From the IMG/VR virus record IMGVR_UViG_3300023115_000034, positions 1 through 46,035 of that record: DNA of 46,035 nucleotides; one strand, given 5' to 3'. The notes under the pieces were generated by a model. That model worked only from the letters and a program-made list of their open reading frames with translations, made no database searches and was not told where the DNA came from. The DNA is from a virus. Of this stretch, positions 25,917 to 36,104 are shown one piece after another. Within the stretch, counting starts at the first letter, position 1, and each line of letters begins with the position of its first letter. Both the position numbers and the translations under genes were made by a program.

Positions 25917-27794
25917 TTAGAAAAAGAGTACTGCAACTGCACCAGATGATCCAGAACCAGAAGATGTAGAAGATGCGCCTCCACCGCCGCCAAAATTACC
26001 ACCATTTGAACCGGTTCCTCCACCATGACCGCACAGCACTTTACCATTTGATCTTACTAAATGTGTTGATGTACCATATTGTGATAAAATTAAATTTACT
26101 TCAGTTCCAGTAAGAGAACCATTAGGACCTCCCGCAGGACCGCCCGAACTTTGAACTCCCGCGGCTGCACCTGCTGCATCACCACCATTTATATTATAAT
26201 CACCGCCTGATGCACCACCACCATTAGGCCCGATTTGTACAACATTTCCACCAATTCCACCACCGCCGTAAACCGGAGAACTTAAAGATCCGCCCGTAAC
26301 TGTAGTATTACCTCCATTTGCTCCTGCAGCATTACTACTACCAACGCCTCCTGCACCAACATTAAAGTTAAATGTTTCTCCTGGCAAAACCTGAGTTATT
26401 CTTATTGCAACACCCCCACCTCCGCCGCCAAAACTTTGAGAACCGACACCGCCTGCTGCTCCTCCACCAATAGAAACAAAAGCAACATTTCTTGCTGAAT
26501 TAATTGACCATGTTTGATTTGCAGCATAAACAGATACTGAAGTAGGTGCCGTCGAAAATAAACCAGTGTTAATGTCAAATGTAGGTAAAGGATCTGATGT
26601 TAATCCTATAACACCATTTAAAATAACATCATCTCTTATAGCAGTCCATGCATTATATAAATCATTAAAGTATTGTACAATATTTTCATCTTCATTTAAT
26701 TGTGTCGGATCTAAGTTATTTTCATCAGTAACTATTGATGGTATAGTAGGATCTATATTTGTTCTATATTGGGGCCCCATATATGCTACTTGTGTTTCAT
26801 CATATACCGTACCATCTTCTCTTGTAGCAAGCACTCTTAATTTTCTTATATTTGTATATTTATTTGCCTCGGTTAAAAATACATCAAATATTTTGTCACC
26901 ATCTATTTTATATCCTAATCCTAAATGATTATCACCCCTTATAGAATTAACTAGATCTTGTTCATTAAATACTGGACCAGTGCCAGGAAGAGAAGATGGT
27001 GTTTCTTCTTTTAATATAATACCGCCTGATACACCATTACCGCCGTTATTACCGCCTCCTGCCGCCCCGGTTCCACCAGAGCCTATTTGGGTAATTACCA
27101 TATAAATTGTTTGACCCGAATATGCAGATAAATCTAAATCCGTTTCTACTTTTTCTCCAGCACTTCCGCCCTTACCGCCATTACCGGATTCATCATATCG
27201 ATCTGGTAAATCTCCTCCTCCACCGCCGCCGCCGGCTCCTATACCTGTAGCATCAGTACCACTACTTGATTCTCTTGCAACACCACCAGTTCCTATTGTA
27301 CCATAATTTGGATCAGAAGATACAACACTTCCTCCTACAGTAGCCGGTTTTGGTCCACTATTACTAAAAGAAACAGCACAGCTTGCACCACCTTCACCGC
27401 CTGCTAAATCATAAGCTTTTATAAGAGTGCCGGTTGGCGATCCTGCTCTAAATTCAAATATAGTATTAGTACCATTACCACCTTTTCTATCACCCGTAGG
27501 ACCACCACCAGGACCGCCATTTTCTCTACCATGGCCTCCGCCACCACCACCGGCAACAGCTATAAAAGAAACACTATTTCTTACACCTAAAATAACAGTA
27601 TCTGGTGATGTTATAGTTGCAGAACCACCAAATGCAGCTGCCACTTTAGGATCACTCTGTACTTCTGGTCCATCATCTCCGGACCAAACTATTTCAGCAA
27701 TTATTCTATCGTGAAAAATTTCTTTAAATTTTCTAACAATAGGAAGTACTTCTACTTCATCATTTAAATTTCCTATTACATTTCCAGCTACCAT
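25917..27794 (-). CDS. Glycine-rich tail adhesin with two poly-Gly modules (625 aa)
   Basis: Two glycine-rich modules dominate the protein. The first (about 78-260) has runs such as AGGGGGGHG, GGNGTNT and GIGAGGGGGGGDLP. The second (about 430-625) has SIGGGAAGG, GGGGGGVAI, GGGTGSNGG and ends SSGAVAVLFF. Such modules resemble the polyglycine-II sandwich of T-even gp38-type adhesins and the glycine-rich fibre tips known in cyanophages. They usually bind outer-membrane proteins or glycans. The region between (about 265-400) is an alpha/beta linker with GPQYRTNIDP. The start region (EVLPIVRKFKEIFHDRIIAEIVW) differs from the neighbouring fibres. AGGAG at 8 bases gives a strong ribosome site. It is probably the distal receptor-binding protein of one fibre (inference). 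Confidence 0.82.
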   Translation of the reverse strand: MVAGNVIGNLNDEVEVLPIVRKFKEIFHDRIIAEIVWSGDDGPEVQSDPKVAAAFGGSATITSPDTVILGVRNSVSFIAVAGGGGGGHGRENGGPGGGPTGDRKGGNGTNTIFEFRAGSPTGTLIKAYDLAGGEGGASCAVSFSNSGPKPATVGGSVVSSDPNYGTIGTGGVARESSSGTDATGIGAGGGGGGGDLPDRYDESGNGGKGGSAGEKVETDLDLSAYSGQTIYMVITQIGSGGTGAAGGGNNGGNGVSGGIILKEETPSSLPGTGPVFNEQDLVNSIRGDNHLGLGYKIDGDKIFDVFLTEANKYTNIRKLRVLATREDGTVYDETQVAYMGPQYRTNIDPTIPSIVTDENNLDPTQLNEDENIVQYFNDLYNAWTAIRDDVILNGVIGLTSDPLPTFDINTGLFSTAPTSVSVYAANQTWSINSARNVAFVSIGGGAAGGVGSQSFGGGGGGVAIRITQVLPGETFNFNVGAGGVGSSNAAGANGGNTTVTGGSLSSPVYGGGGIGGNVVQIGPNGGGASGGDYNINGGDAAGAAAGVQSSGGPAGGPNGSLTGTEVNLILSQYGTSTHLVRSNGKVLCGHGGGTGSNGGNFGGGGGASSTSSGSGSSGAVAVLFF

Positions 27795-27803
27795 ATTGTA
27801 CTC

Positions 27804-28952
27804 CTACACTTTAAGTACACACTCAACTAATTTTTCTTCTTGATTTTTATTTGTTTCAAGAGCAATACCAACAATTGCTGTGGTTTTTAGTGTAGTACAA
27901 ATACCGTCTTTTAGAGCAAAGACTGCTTGACCTTTATTAACGGGCCCTTCTACCCTTACTGGAACACGACCCTTTAGTCCAACATACTGCCCTTCAGCTT
28001 CACTATTCATCATAAGAGCTGGTTTTGTAGAAATTACACCAATACAATAATCGGACATTGTTGCTTCTCTAACTTCATAATCTTTACTATCTGAAACAGC
28101 AACTGCGGTTCCAGGAATTAATTCTTCACGTGTTGTATATTTTTCTGCAAGGTCAGCATACAGTGAAGAGGTTGCAACACCATCAAAAGTAGTAGCATAC
28201 ATAGTAGCAAATCTATTTGTATCCTCTCCTATATCATAGGTATTATTACTTGCAGATAGAACATGATCATTAATTGTAAGATTAGATGACATTGTTACGC
28301 CACCTGTAAATGTTTTATTACCACTTATTGTTTGTAAATTAGTAAGAAGAACTGGTCCGTGTGGATTTGAACCATAAAGAGTTGTTGGAAAACCAAATCC
28401 CAGAGAATCTAATTCAATAGGATGATCAATTGGTATTGGTGGTATACAAGGTAATCTGTTTATCTCGCCTTTAATTTTTGAACCGCGTGTATCTGGAATA
28501 TGATTTGAATCTATAATACCAGATGTAATAATACTACCAGGCAAATTTGGAACATGTGCAACGCCCAACTGATCTGAAGTAATTTTAGTTGCAGATATAT
28601 TGGGTATTCTTGCTGGATCAAATGTACCAGATGTTATTTTTCCTGCCGGGAGAGAAGGAACCAAGCTTGGTGTAAGAGGATTTGTTACAAAAGTAAATTC
28701 TCCATTAGCACTATTATAAGATAATTGTGCAAGAGAATTTGGCCCAGAAGTAGTTAAAGAAATAAGCTGTGCTATTTCAGCCGAATCTAAAAATTTATTA
28801 TCTAAGTAATTAATAGCTGAAACAATACTTACATCATCAGGAGCTGGCACTTGAAGATTGTCTAAATCTCCAAGATATTCTCCTGTTAAGTTTGTTTTCT
28901 GTCTCCACGCTTCAATAGAGTTACTTAGGTCTACATATACTTGCCTTGCCAT
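27804..28952 (-). CDS. Tail fibre with G2-like C-terminal domain (382 aa)
   Basis: Residues 1-50 (DLSNSIEAWRQKTNLTGEYLGDLDNL) are the fibre attachment domain shared with the 409-aa gene. The shaft includes a parallel set of short ITSGxxDxxxIP units (KITSGTFDPARIP, KITSDQLGVAHVP, IITSGIIDSNHIP), so it is probably repetitive beta structure. The C-terminal ~130 residues start at YADLAEKYTTREELIPGTAV and include YCIGVISTKPALMMNSE and GRVPVRVEGPVNKGQAV. This resembles the Peptidase_G2/trimerising C-terminal domain of phage fibres, though the catalytic residues are not certain by eye. The ATG overlaps the stop of the 72-aa gene (TAATG). Confidence 0.82.
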   Translation of the reverse strand: MARQVYVDLSNSIEAWRQKTNLTGEYLGDLDNLQVPAPDDVSIVSAINYLDNKFLDSAEIAQLISLTTSGPNSLAQLSYNSANGEFTFVTNPLTPSLVPSLPAGKITSGTFDPARIPNISATKITSDQLGVAHVPNLPGSIITSGIIDSNHIPDTRGSKIKGEINRLPCIPPIPIDHPIELDSLGFGFPTTLYGSNPHGPVLLTNLQTISGNKTFTGGVTMSSNLTINDHVLSASNNTYDIGEDTNRFATMYATTFDGVATSSLYADLAEKYTTREELIPGTAVAVSDSKDYEVREATMSDYCIGVISTKPALMMNSEAEGQYVGLKGRVPVRVEGPVNKGQAVFALKDGICTTLKTTAIVGIALETNKNQEEKLVECVLKV

Positions 28953-29170
28953 TAATCACCTATTTTATTTAAAAGAGTTGAAAGTAATTCTTTTATTTCT
29001 GTAACATCGTCTTTTAATTTTTCCAATTCTTGCTTTTCTCTTTTTTTCTTTTTTAATGCTTGTCTTGATTTAATAATTGTTTCATCATCACTTATTACAA
29101 TTGCTCCAGACTCTAAATCTCTTTTATATCCTGGAAAATTATCTACCATTGCATATTTATGATTTTTCAA
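28952..29170 (-). CDS. Small coiled-coil protein (72 aa), TTG start
   Basis: This short, charged protein has a Lys/Glu-rich second half (KKKKREKQELEKLKDDVTEIKELLSTLL), which is a clear amphipathic coiled coil. The first half has a PGYKRDLESGAIVISDDE motif seen in short proteins of marine T4-like phages. The start is TTG at 29170. TTAGGAG gives a strong ribosome site 6 bases before it, and the next in-frame ATG is 7 codons further in without such a site. It lies 1 base after the stop of the 1852-aa wedge protein and overlaps the following fibre gene start. It may be a linker or assembly factor for fibres (inference). Confidence 0.78.
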   Translation of the reverse strand: MKNHKYAMVDNFPGYKRDLESGAIVISDDETIIKSRQALKKKKREKQELEKLKDDVTEIKELLSTLLNKIGD

Positions 29171-29171
29171 T

Positions 29172-32100
29172 TTAATCTCCTAATGCAATTACTCTAAGAT
29201 CACGTATTACAGGTACCTTAGTCTGATTTCCTGATCTCATAACAATTTTCAATTGAAACTGTGTAAATTCTTCACTAGAACCATCAGATTTACCAACTAA
29301 GTAACGATATTCTCTAAAGATAAGAGGATCATCATCGGAACCAATTGCTTTTTCTGGTTCAACTTTAATAAATGGTATACCTTCTATTGAAGCTTCGCTG
29401 GTTACTCTATAATACATATCAATAAATGTATCTGATGGTCTATTAGCTCCCATAAGAATTTTTAATCCAACTGATGATGCTGTTAATCTTACCGGTTTTG
29501 TTATATGTTTAGCAATAGAAGGACCGTCTTCCCTTGTTTCTCCAAATAGTGGATCATAGTATGCCGTTCTGTTACTGGTGCCCATAATAGCATTTACTGT
29601 ATCACTATCTAATGAGTGAGACCATTCAATAGGCTTATTCTGAGTTGTACTTTGTGTATTACTTGGATTATCAATAAGATTTGTAGTAAGGGTTGCCGAG
29701 TTTCTTTGTAAGTCGATAACAGGACTTACATAAACATTACTTGATCTTATTTCAGCTTCTAAAACTAAAGATGTTGCAAGCTTAGAAGGTGGAGAAACTC
29801 TATGCATTGTTCTCATAATATTATCTTGATTAGGAGAAACCAACGTAGATACAGTATCAAGTATATCAACACTTCCTAAAATATTTGGAGTATTATCCGC
29901 ATATGATTTACCAGTAGACATTTTAACCTGATAATCTATTCTAGTTTTTGGTGGTTCAATTGCTTGAACAGCTGGCCAAATAATATTATAATTATATGCT
30001 TGTTCAACAGATACGTTATTACCACCAGTTATTGATCTAAAATATAAATTTGGTTTTGTAAGACTAGATGGTGCTGAAAATACAAATCCAGTAGGATCAA
30101 CTTCAGTTAAAGTAAATGGTGTATTATTTAAGTCACTATCTATTGGTGTTCCAGTGATTCCACTTAAATTAATAGTGTCTCCTACATATAAACCGTGTAA
30201 TGGTGATCTAACGTAAACATCACTATAATTTGAACTATCTCTAAAGAAAAATTCTATAGGATCTGAAGCTAAGATTCTTTTTGGTACCGGAACATTTTTA
30301 AAGACGGCTTTCGTTGTTTTATCTACATGGAATTCAGCTTTATATAATGTAAATTTAAGATCAGTTTTAAAATCTGGTTCCCAAGTTCTACTATTCTGCG
30401 ATTTAAAGAAAGAGCCAAGATATGGCTGAGTATTAATTTTTTCTGTTGTAGATCCTAATTTAAACTCGCCCATTGTTGAAATATATGTTTCATATGCATC
30501 ACTATTTGAAATAACTACAATAGCATATTCTGTAGCTGGTTTTAAATATACTGGTTCTCTAAATACTGCTTTTGTTTCTGCTGAAGCATCTGAAGAAACA
30601 ACTACATCTGATGCCGGAATAGTAACAATCGAACCCGGTAGTGCAACATCTGAAGATGGAACACCATTTACTGTTGGTCTAATTTGAATAGAAACCGGAA
30701 AAGCTTGATCGCTCGTATCTTTTTTTGAAAAGAATAGTCCGACTTCTGTTAAGAAAACACCAGTTCCTTCGGTAACTAAAAATGATTGTGCAATAGGATC
30801 TTGATAACCAAGCACACATTTTATTACTCCTGCGGTATCTTGAACAATTCCTGTTGCAGTTTCAATTGTGTCATCAATTAAATCTCCAGTAGCAGTAGCC
30901 ACACCGCCCATAGCAGATGTTATTCCTCCAATGAGATCTCCTTGGAAAACCTCTCCTATACCATCAGCAATACCTCCAGCAACAGTTTGTAAAGCACCAA
31001 GGAAGTCTATACCACCACCTTTTGATCTAACATTTATTGTTTCCGTCTTAGTTGTAGACTCTCCGACAATATGAAGCATTCTTGTAGATAAAACATCTTC
31101 TTGTCTTGTAGTAAGTGTTCCAGTAGAACTAAAAATTGCCTGAGCAGCACATGATGCATTTTGCTTTTTAAACTCTGTAATATCTAATAGAGTAAATTCT
31201 AAATCTCCAGTTCTAAAATTACCGTTAGCACGGGTGCTTGATGATGGTATAAAGAAACTGCCTTGAATTTTACCCGAACCGTCGGTATAAAGTTTTGTTT
31301 TTCCGCCTAAATTGCTCGGATATTCCGTTGCTGATTTATATAAATTGCTTACTTCAGTTTGTTTTGTAGTGTTAACACCAGTAAATTGATCTTGTCTTAC
31401 CCAATCTGCAATAGATCTGCCGTCAAAATAAGCAAATACTTGTGTATTAGGAGCTAAACCTTCGGCTTGGAAACTCACAATCTTTGATCTCATAAAAGGT
31501 AAAAATGCAACATCAACGACCCGATCATCAATTATTTCTCTAATAGTTTCTGAAGCAACAACTCTATTTACAACAGTTTCTGTTGTAACATCAGTTCCTC
31601 TAGTAGTTTTTTTGTTCCAGAACCAACCTTTTGTTTCTTTCCAATCTCTTCTTGATATTTCATTAGTAACTGAAGCTTCAGCTCCGACATCAAGACCATC
31701 AATATCAGTGCCGCCCCAATTCCATTCATGGGCTCCCCATTGAAGTGCCAAATCAGTATTAAGCAGAGTTCCGCCGGGAATAATTTTTTCTGGAAGATAA
31801 TCTGTTTCATACCAATCATCTGATGCAGGAGAAAGAGTTAATGATCCATTATAAAATAAATTTAAATAAGGATTAACATTTATTGTAGAGGAAGCAACGT
31901 CTTGAACAATATAAGGTGTTGTAGTATATGTTGTATATACATTATCGCCTTTCATAATTGTATTTGTAGAAGCATTTGAATCGTAATAAAAACCAATATT
32001 ATTTGTAATTGCTCTGGGTCTTAACGCTTTATTTCTAGGATCTATTGCAGCAGAATAATCAGGATGTGTAATATCGGAATAATATTGATTTTCAAAATTA

Positions 32101-34730
32101 TCTGCCATAAGCCCAGATTTAGTTCTGTTTCTATTATCAGAATCTAAAACATCAATATTAGCAGTATCCATTTCTAATAAAGTGAGAGATGTTACCTCGG
32201 TAAGATCATCAATCTTTTTTTCAATCTTTGCTATATCTCTCATAGTATAACGTTTATTGTCAAGCATAGTGAATTGCAAATCTTTAGGACCGAAAGTTCC
32301 TGGATTCATTCTAACTCTATAAAGTTCCATAGCATCTGGAGGAGTAGGCGGGAATTTAGGTGTTAAACTAGGTCTACCTTGAATATATTTAAATTCGCCT
32401 TCTTGTGTTAATAATACTTTATCATATCTTGCTTCATATAAATTTACGTCTGCTATAATAGTAGAACCATTTCTTGGTAAAATAAAAACTTCAGCATCTG
32501 ATGTTGAAAATGTTCCGCTACTACCTTTTGATGATCTAAAATCCAAATAATTTTTAAGATCAATATATTGACCATTTGCTAATTTATAATTTGGTATATC
32601 TTGATAATTTATACTAGAATATGAACTTGGTCCAAAAAAGTCTCCAGAACCATGTTCAAAATAAGTAAACTCTACATATAATGTTATACTTGTGTTATTA
32701 AAATTACCTGTTATTGTTCTACCAGATTTTATTCTAATAGAACCTTTAGCATATAAATTATCTCTTTGTCCACCATCAACAATAAATTTATCAGTAACAA
32801 GATTACCGTTTTTTGATTGAACTCTAATTTCTTCTACACTAATAACATCAGTAAAAGGTAAAGAAGCTGTGCCTACACTAGGATTAAATGTTACTAAAGC
32901 TGATGTAGAAATCTTTGTTTTAGATGCAACCGTTGCTTGTTGTTTAAATGTATATGCATATACTTCATAGGTATCGCCAGCAACAACACCATTATCTACA
33001 AGAGGATCTCCTGTTGAACCCTTTAAACCAGAAATAGTTATACTTGAAAATCCTACTGAACCATAGCTAGGAGTTTGACCAAGCGTTACTCCGCCAGCAT
33101 CTGCAATAACCCATCCATTAGTATCAGTAAAAATTTCACCTGCTGGAGCATTTATAGTGATAGTTCCTGCACCATTTGCAATAGATGCTGTAGCTGTATA
33201 TCTTCTTGCAAGAGTCATGGAAACATCTGAAACTGAACTTGGTCTCTCGCCTGGTATCTTAAAGAATAGCTCATTTGCTTCTGATTCAAAAATAGACACT
33301 TTATTATTATTTCTAACAAGAATCATTTCTTGTCTATCACAATTACATAAAGAAACTTCAACACCAATTGATTTTGCATCTCTATTAAACTGTTTACCTG
33401 GATTCATATTAATGTCAAATACATATACTTTATATGTACCCGAACCAGGTTCACCACGATCTATACCCCTTACTCTTAAAGTTCCTATAGTATCGGGTGC
33501 TGTGCTACTAAAAGTAGGAGATACATCAGTATCACTAATTGTAAGTAATTCAAATACGTTTACGTTTGGTATACCATAAAAACCTTCTTTTACAAGAATA
33601 TAGTTTCCATAGTTACCAGAAATACCTTGATTTTCTTGAGTTACCGTAGTAGTTGATCTAGGTACACTTAACGAACTTGCAGAAGATTTATTTATTCTGT
33701 AACCATTTACATAAGCCGTACCACTACTTACAGATAAATTAAGTTTAGAATTATCAGTACTATGATCTTCCCAAGAAATTCTAAAAGGTTTTACTGTATA
33801 ATTACCAGACTCTTCCCTGGTACGTACAGCCATAATATCATTTATTTTATTATATTGTTCATATCCAGTAACCGCTTCTGATAATACACCATGTTCAATT
33901 TTAGCATAATAAATAAATGTTTCACCGGGCTGAATGGTATTTTTATTTACAAGTTCAAGTTTAATTGTATATCTGTCGGCACCAGGAGCAGTATAATTAG
34001 GCAATTCCCCCTGATTATCATATAAAGTATCATCATCATCGGCTGTAGTTATCACTTGGGTAAGTTTAAAACCAATGGTAGCAGTTGGGTTTGAAAAATA
34101 CTTTGCTACAATTAAATCTTGCCTAGGAACATAAACAAAATGACCTTCTGCAAAAAATGTTGCTGGTCCAGCAGAAACTCTAAATCCATAACCAGTTGCC
34201 GGATCTGCTGTAGTATTTGTAGTTTGAGCAACTAATACCAAAGACCCATCTTTTTCAAGTAATTCTTCTCCAGGTCTTATTGAAGCCGGAGTTGTTCCGG
34301 ATGTGCCATTTAATGTATCAAGATATTGTACATATATTGTAGCCGGATCATTTACGGTAGCTTCAATGATTTCAATTATTTTTACTGAAATGCCAGATAG
34401 CTGCCCAACAAAAACTTTATCTTTAAAATTAGATATATTAGCAGGAAGAGCAACACCAGGAGTTACTACATCTGTAGGATCAGTATTTAGTTTAACATAT
34501 CTATAACGAGTATTGGCAGTAACTGAAGCTGCTTCAAGTGAAGCCCCCTCTTTAAAAAGATTTGTACCAAGCCTTTTTATTTCTTCTTGAATAATCGATT
34601 GAAGCTGATTTAATTCTCTGCTCTGAAGGGCTTTACCACTTTTAAATAATACTTTATGATATCCCTTATCAGGATCAAAGTCATCTCTATAAATCTGATT
34701 TTCTAAATTTTTAGTGTAATTAATAGACAT
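29172..34730 (-). CDS. Large baseplate/tail structural protein, DUF4815-like N-terminus (1852 aa)
   Basis: The N-terminal region (FDPDKGYHKVLFKSGKALQSRELNQLQSIIQEEI) is a DUF4815-type phage structural domain and continues over roughly the first 500 residues. Further parts are a coiled segment near 830-850 (RDIAKIEKKIDDLTEVTSLTLLEM), a conserved beta region (FMRSKIVSFQAEGLAPNTQVFAYFDG) near 1085-1110, a Gly/Ala-rich, hydrophobic stretch near 1234-1304 (GIDFLGALQTVAGGIADGIG), then DPIAQSFLVTEGTGVFLTEVGLFF and a beta-rich C-terminus. It is probably the largest baseplate/fibre-attachment scaffold. I chose the ATG at 34730, which overlaps the upstream TAA (TAATG), over a GTG two codons earlier. 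T4 gp9/gp10/gp11 counterparts are not recognisable elsewhere, so this protein may replace some of them (inference). Confidence 0.82.
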   Translation of the reverse strand: MSINYTKNLENQIYRDDFDPDKGYHKVLFKSGKALQSRELNQLQSIIQEEIKRLGTNLFKEGASLEAASVTANTRYRYVKLNTDPTDVVTPGVALPANISNFKDKVFVGQLSGISVKIIEIIEATVNDPATIYVQYLDTLNGTSGTTPASIRPGEELLEKDGSLVLVAQTTNTTADPATGYGFRVSAGPATFFAEGHFVYVPRQDLIVAKYFSNPTATIGFKLTQVITTADDDDTLYDNQGELPNYTAPGADRYTIKLELVNKNTIQPGETFIYYAKIEHGVLSEAVTGYEQYNKINDIMAVRTREESGNYTVKPFRISWEDHSTDNSKLNLSVSSGTAYVNGYRINKSSASSLSVPRSTTTVTQENQGISGNYGNYILVKEGFYGIPNVNVFELLTISDTDVSPTFSSTAPDTIGTLRVRGIDRGEPGSGTYKVYVFDINMNPGKQFNRDAKSIGVEVSLCNCDRQEMILVRNNNKVSIFESEANELFFKIPGERPSSVSDVSMTLARRYTATASIANGAGTITINAPAGEIFTDTNGWVIADAGGVTLGQTPSYGSVGFSSITISGLKGSTGDPLVDNGVVAGDTYEVYAYTFKQQATVASKTKISTSALVTFNPSVGTASLPFTDVISVEEIRVQSKNGNLVTDKFIVDGGQRDNLYAKGSIRIKSGRTITGNFNNTSITLYVEFTYFEHGSGDFFGPSSYSSINYQDIPNYKLANGQYIDLKNYLDFRSSKGSSGTFSTSDAEVFILPRNGSTIIADVNLYEARYDKVLLTQEGEFKYIQGRPSLTPKFPPTPPDAMELYRVRMNPGTFGPKDLQFTMLDNKRYTMRDIAKIEKKIDDLTEVTSLTLLEMDTANIDVLDSDNRNRTKSGLMADNFENQYYSDITHPDYSAAIDPRNKALRPRAITNNIGFYYDSNASTNTIMKGDNVYTTYTTTPYIVQDVASSTINVNPYLNLFYNGSLTLSPASDDWYETDYLPEKIIPGGTLLNTDLALQWGAHEWNWGGTDIDGLDVGAEASVTNEISRRDWKETKGWFWNKKTTRGTDVTTETVVNRVVASETIREIIDDRVVDVAFLPFMRSKIVSFQAEGLAPNTQVFAYFDGRSIADWVRQDQFTGVNTTKQTEVSNLYKSATEYPSNLGGKTKLYTDGSGKIQGSFFIPSSSTRANGNFRTGDLEFTLLDITEFKKQNASCAAQAIFSSTGTLTTRQEDVLSTRMLHIVGESTTKTETINVRSKGGGIDFLGALQTVAGGIADGIGEVFQGDLIGGITSAMGGVATATGDLIDDTIETATGIVQDTAGVIKCVLGYQDPIAQSFLVTEGTGVFLTEVGLFFSKKDTSDQAFPVSIQIRPTVNGVPSSDVALPGSIVTIPASDVVVSSDASAETKAVFREPVYLKPATEYAIVVISNSDAYETYISTMGEFKLGSTTEKINTQPYLGSFFKSQNSRTWEPDFKTDLKFTLYKAEFHVDKTTKAVFKNVPVPKRILASDPIEFFFRDSSNYSDVYVRSPLHGLYVGDTINLSGITGTPIDSDLNNTPFTLTEVDPTGFVFSAPSSLTKPNLYFRSITGGNNVSVEQAYNYNIIWPAVQAIEPPKTRIDYQVKMSTGKSYADNTPNILGSVDILDTVSTLVSPNQDNIMRTMHRVSPPSKLATSLVLEAEIRSSNVYVSPVIDLQRNSATLTTNLIDNPSNTQSTTQNKPIEWSHSLDSDTVNAIMGTSNRTAYYDPLFGETREDGPSIAKHITKPVRLTASSVGLKILMGANRPSDTFIDMYYRVTSEASIEGIPFIKVEPEKAIGSDDDPLIFREYRYLVGKSDGSSEEFTQFQLKIVMRSGNQTKVPVIRDLRVIALGD

Positions 34731-36094
34731 TAGCACTCATCCAATTGAATAACTATTTTAATATCTTCTGTTTGATTTGCAACTCTAGTAACTGCAGACC
34801 TATTATCTATATACAATACTTCACCTGTAAATGGATCAACTTCTGATCTTATTAACGGATTACCTATGGTTCCTTGACCTGGACCGGTTAATTCTGTTAT
34901 AGTTTCACTTGCAATAAAAGGTGCATAACCAGTAGAATCATTTTGATGATATAACAATATGTTTTGGTTCGTTTGATCAACATAAGCTCTAGCACCACTT
35001 GTAGCACCAATAATAATTTCATCTGTTGAAAATGCAATAGGATTTGTTGAAAGAGTCATCGATTGTAATGCATTACCAGTAAGACTTGTCCATTGGGAAC
35101 CTTGTGCAGAATCTTTAATTCCTCTAATAATACCAATCTGTCTATAATCTTGATTTATAAGCCAATCTGATGTATTTCCGTCAACTCTTACTCCAATCAT
35201 CATAGAACCACATTTAAGATCAGAAGATGCATCTCCACCAATACCCAATCCGCTTGACATAATAGCTCTTACTTCACCGTTTGTCCCATCCTGATCTGTA
35301 AGTGTAATTTGAGCACCTCTTAATCCATGAACATAATTTAAAGTTGTTCCTGAAGAATCTGGATTATATTCTGCTTTAATAATTGAACCCGTACCGGAAT
35401 CTAAAGTAAAATTGACAAGTGATGGATAATTAACACCATTAATATTTACTGAAGGATTGCTGTAATTTGATCCGCCTGCTATTACTTCAAAGGAAGTAAT
35501 CATTCCTGGCTTTGCAGTTTGTTGTATTTCATATTGCTTAATTTCATTACCTGTAGAATTTGAATCTACAGATAAAATTCTATTAATAGGCATATGATCA
35601 TTAGTCATAAATAAAGTAGCATCTAGTGCACTAATAGTATAGAGAAATTTCCAAACATAACCATCTGAAGTTTCAAACGGGTCATTATTAGCTCCTGTAG
35701 GTTCTACTATCGAAGGTACTGCAGAACCAATTGAATCTGTTCCTTGTCTTAAACAAATATAAACATCATTATTATTATTTGCAGTATAAAAATATTCTGA
35801 ACTATAATCTGTTAAATCTTTTTTATCATCATATGCAACGTATGTAGATCCTGTTTTCCAGGATTTACGAGGAACAACTAAAGAAGCTGCCGCTACTCTA
35901 TGAATAGATTGCAAACCATTCCTAAAATCATTTTGGATTCTAATATTGTCTTTTGCAACAGGAGCAGAATCTAAAGCATTCCATGGATTGGATCGAGACA
36001 CACCAATATAATAGTTTTCTGTAGTATTATTAATACTACGAATAGTCCCAATCATGAGTTCTTTTTTAAAGTTTTGTGTTACAACTGTTGACAT
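34730..36094 (-). CDS. 8: gp8-like baseplate wedge protein (454 aa)
   Basis: The N-terminal half has features I associate with the T4 gp8 family: YYIGVSRSNPW near 27-37, PVAKDN, and DGYVWKFLYTIS near 142-153. T4 gp8 (334 aa) is a dimeric wedge component that sits beside gp7. This one is longer because of ~100 extra beta-rich residues in the C-terminal half (from about 230). The position in T4-like order (25, 6, then 7 and 8) supports the call. It lies 10 bases after the 515-aa gene, with AGGTAGAG before the ATG, and its stop overlaps the start of the 1852-aa gene. The call rests on motif recognition and position, not on an alignment. Confidence 0.7.
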   Translation of the reverse strand: MSTVVTQNFKKELMIGTIRSINNTTENYYIGVSRSNPWNALDSAPVAKDNIRIQNDFRNGLQSIHRVAAASLVVPRKSWKTGSTYVAYDDKKDLTDYSSEYFYTANNNNDVYICLRQGTDSIGSAVPSIVEPTGANNDPFETSDGYVWKFLYTISALDATLFMTNDHMPINRILSVDSNSTGNEIKQYEIQQTAKPGMITSFEVIAGGSNYSNPSVNINGVNYPSLVNFTLDSGTGSIIKAEYNPDSSGTTLNYVHGLRGAQITLTDQDGTNGEVRAIMSSGLGIGGDASSDLKCGSMMIGVRVDGNTSDWLINQDYRQIGIIRGIKDSAQGSQWTSLTGNALQSMTLSTNPIAFSTDEIIIGATSGARAYVDQTNQNILLYHQNDSTGYAPFIASETITELTGPGQGTIGNPLIRSEVDPFTGEVLYIDNRSAVTRVANQTEDIKIVIQLDEC

Positions 36095-36104
36095 ACTCTA
36101 CCTA

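Noticed and set aside
34731-34736. GTG start two codons before the ATG of the 1852-aa gene
   Set aside because: The ATG at 34730 forms a TAATG overlap with the upstream stop, as at other junctions here. The GTG has no better ribosome site.
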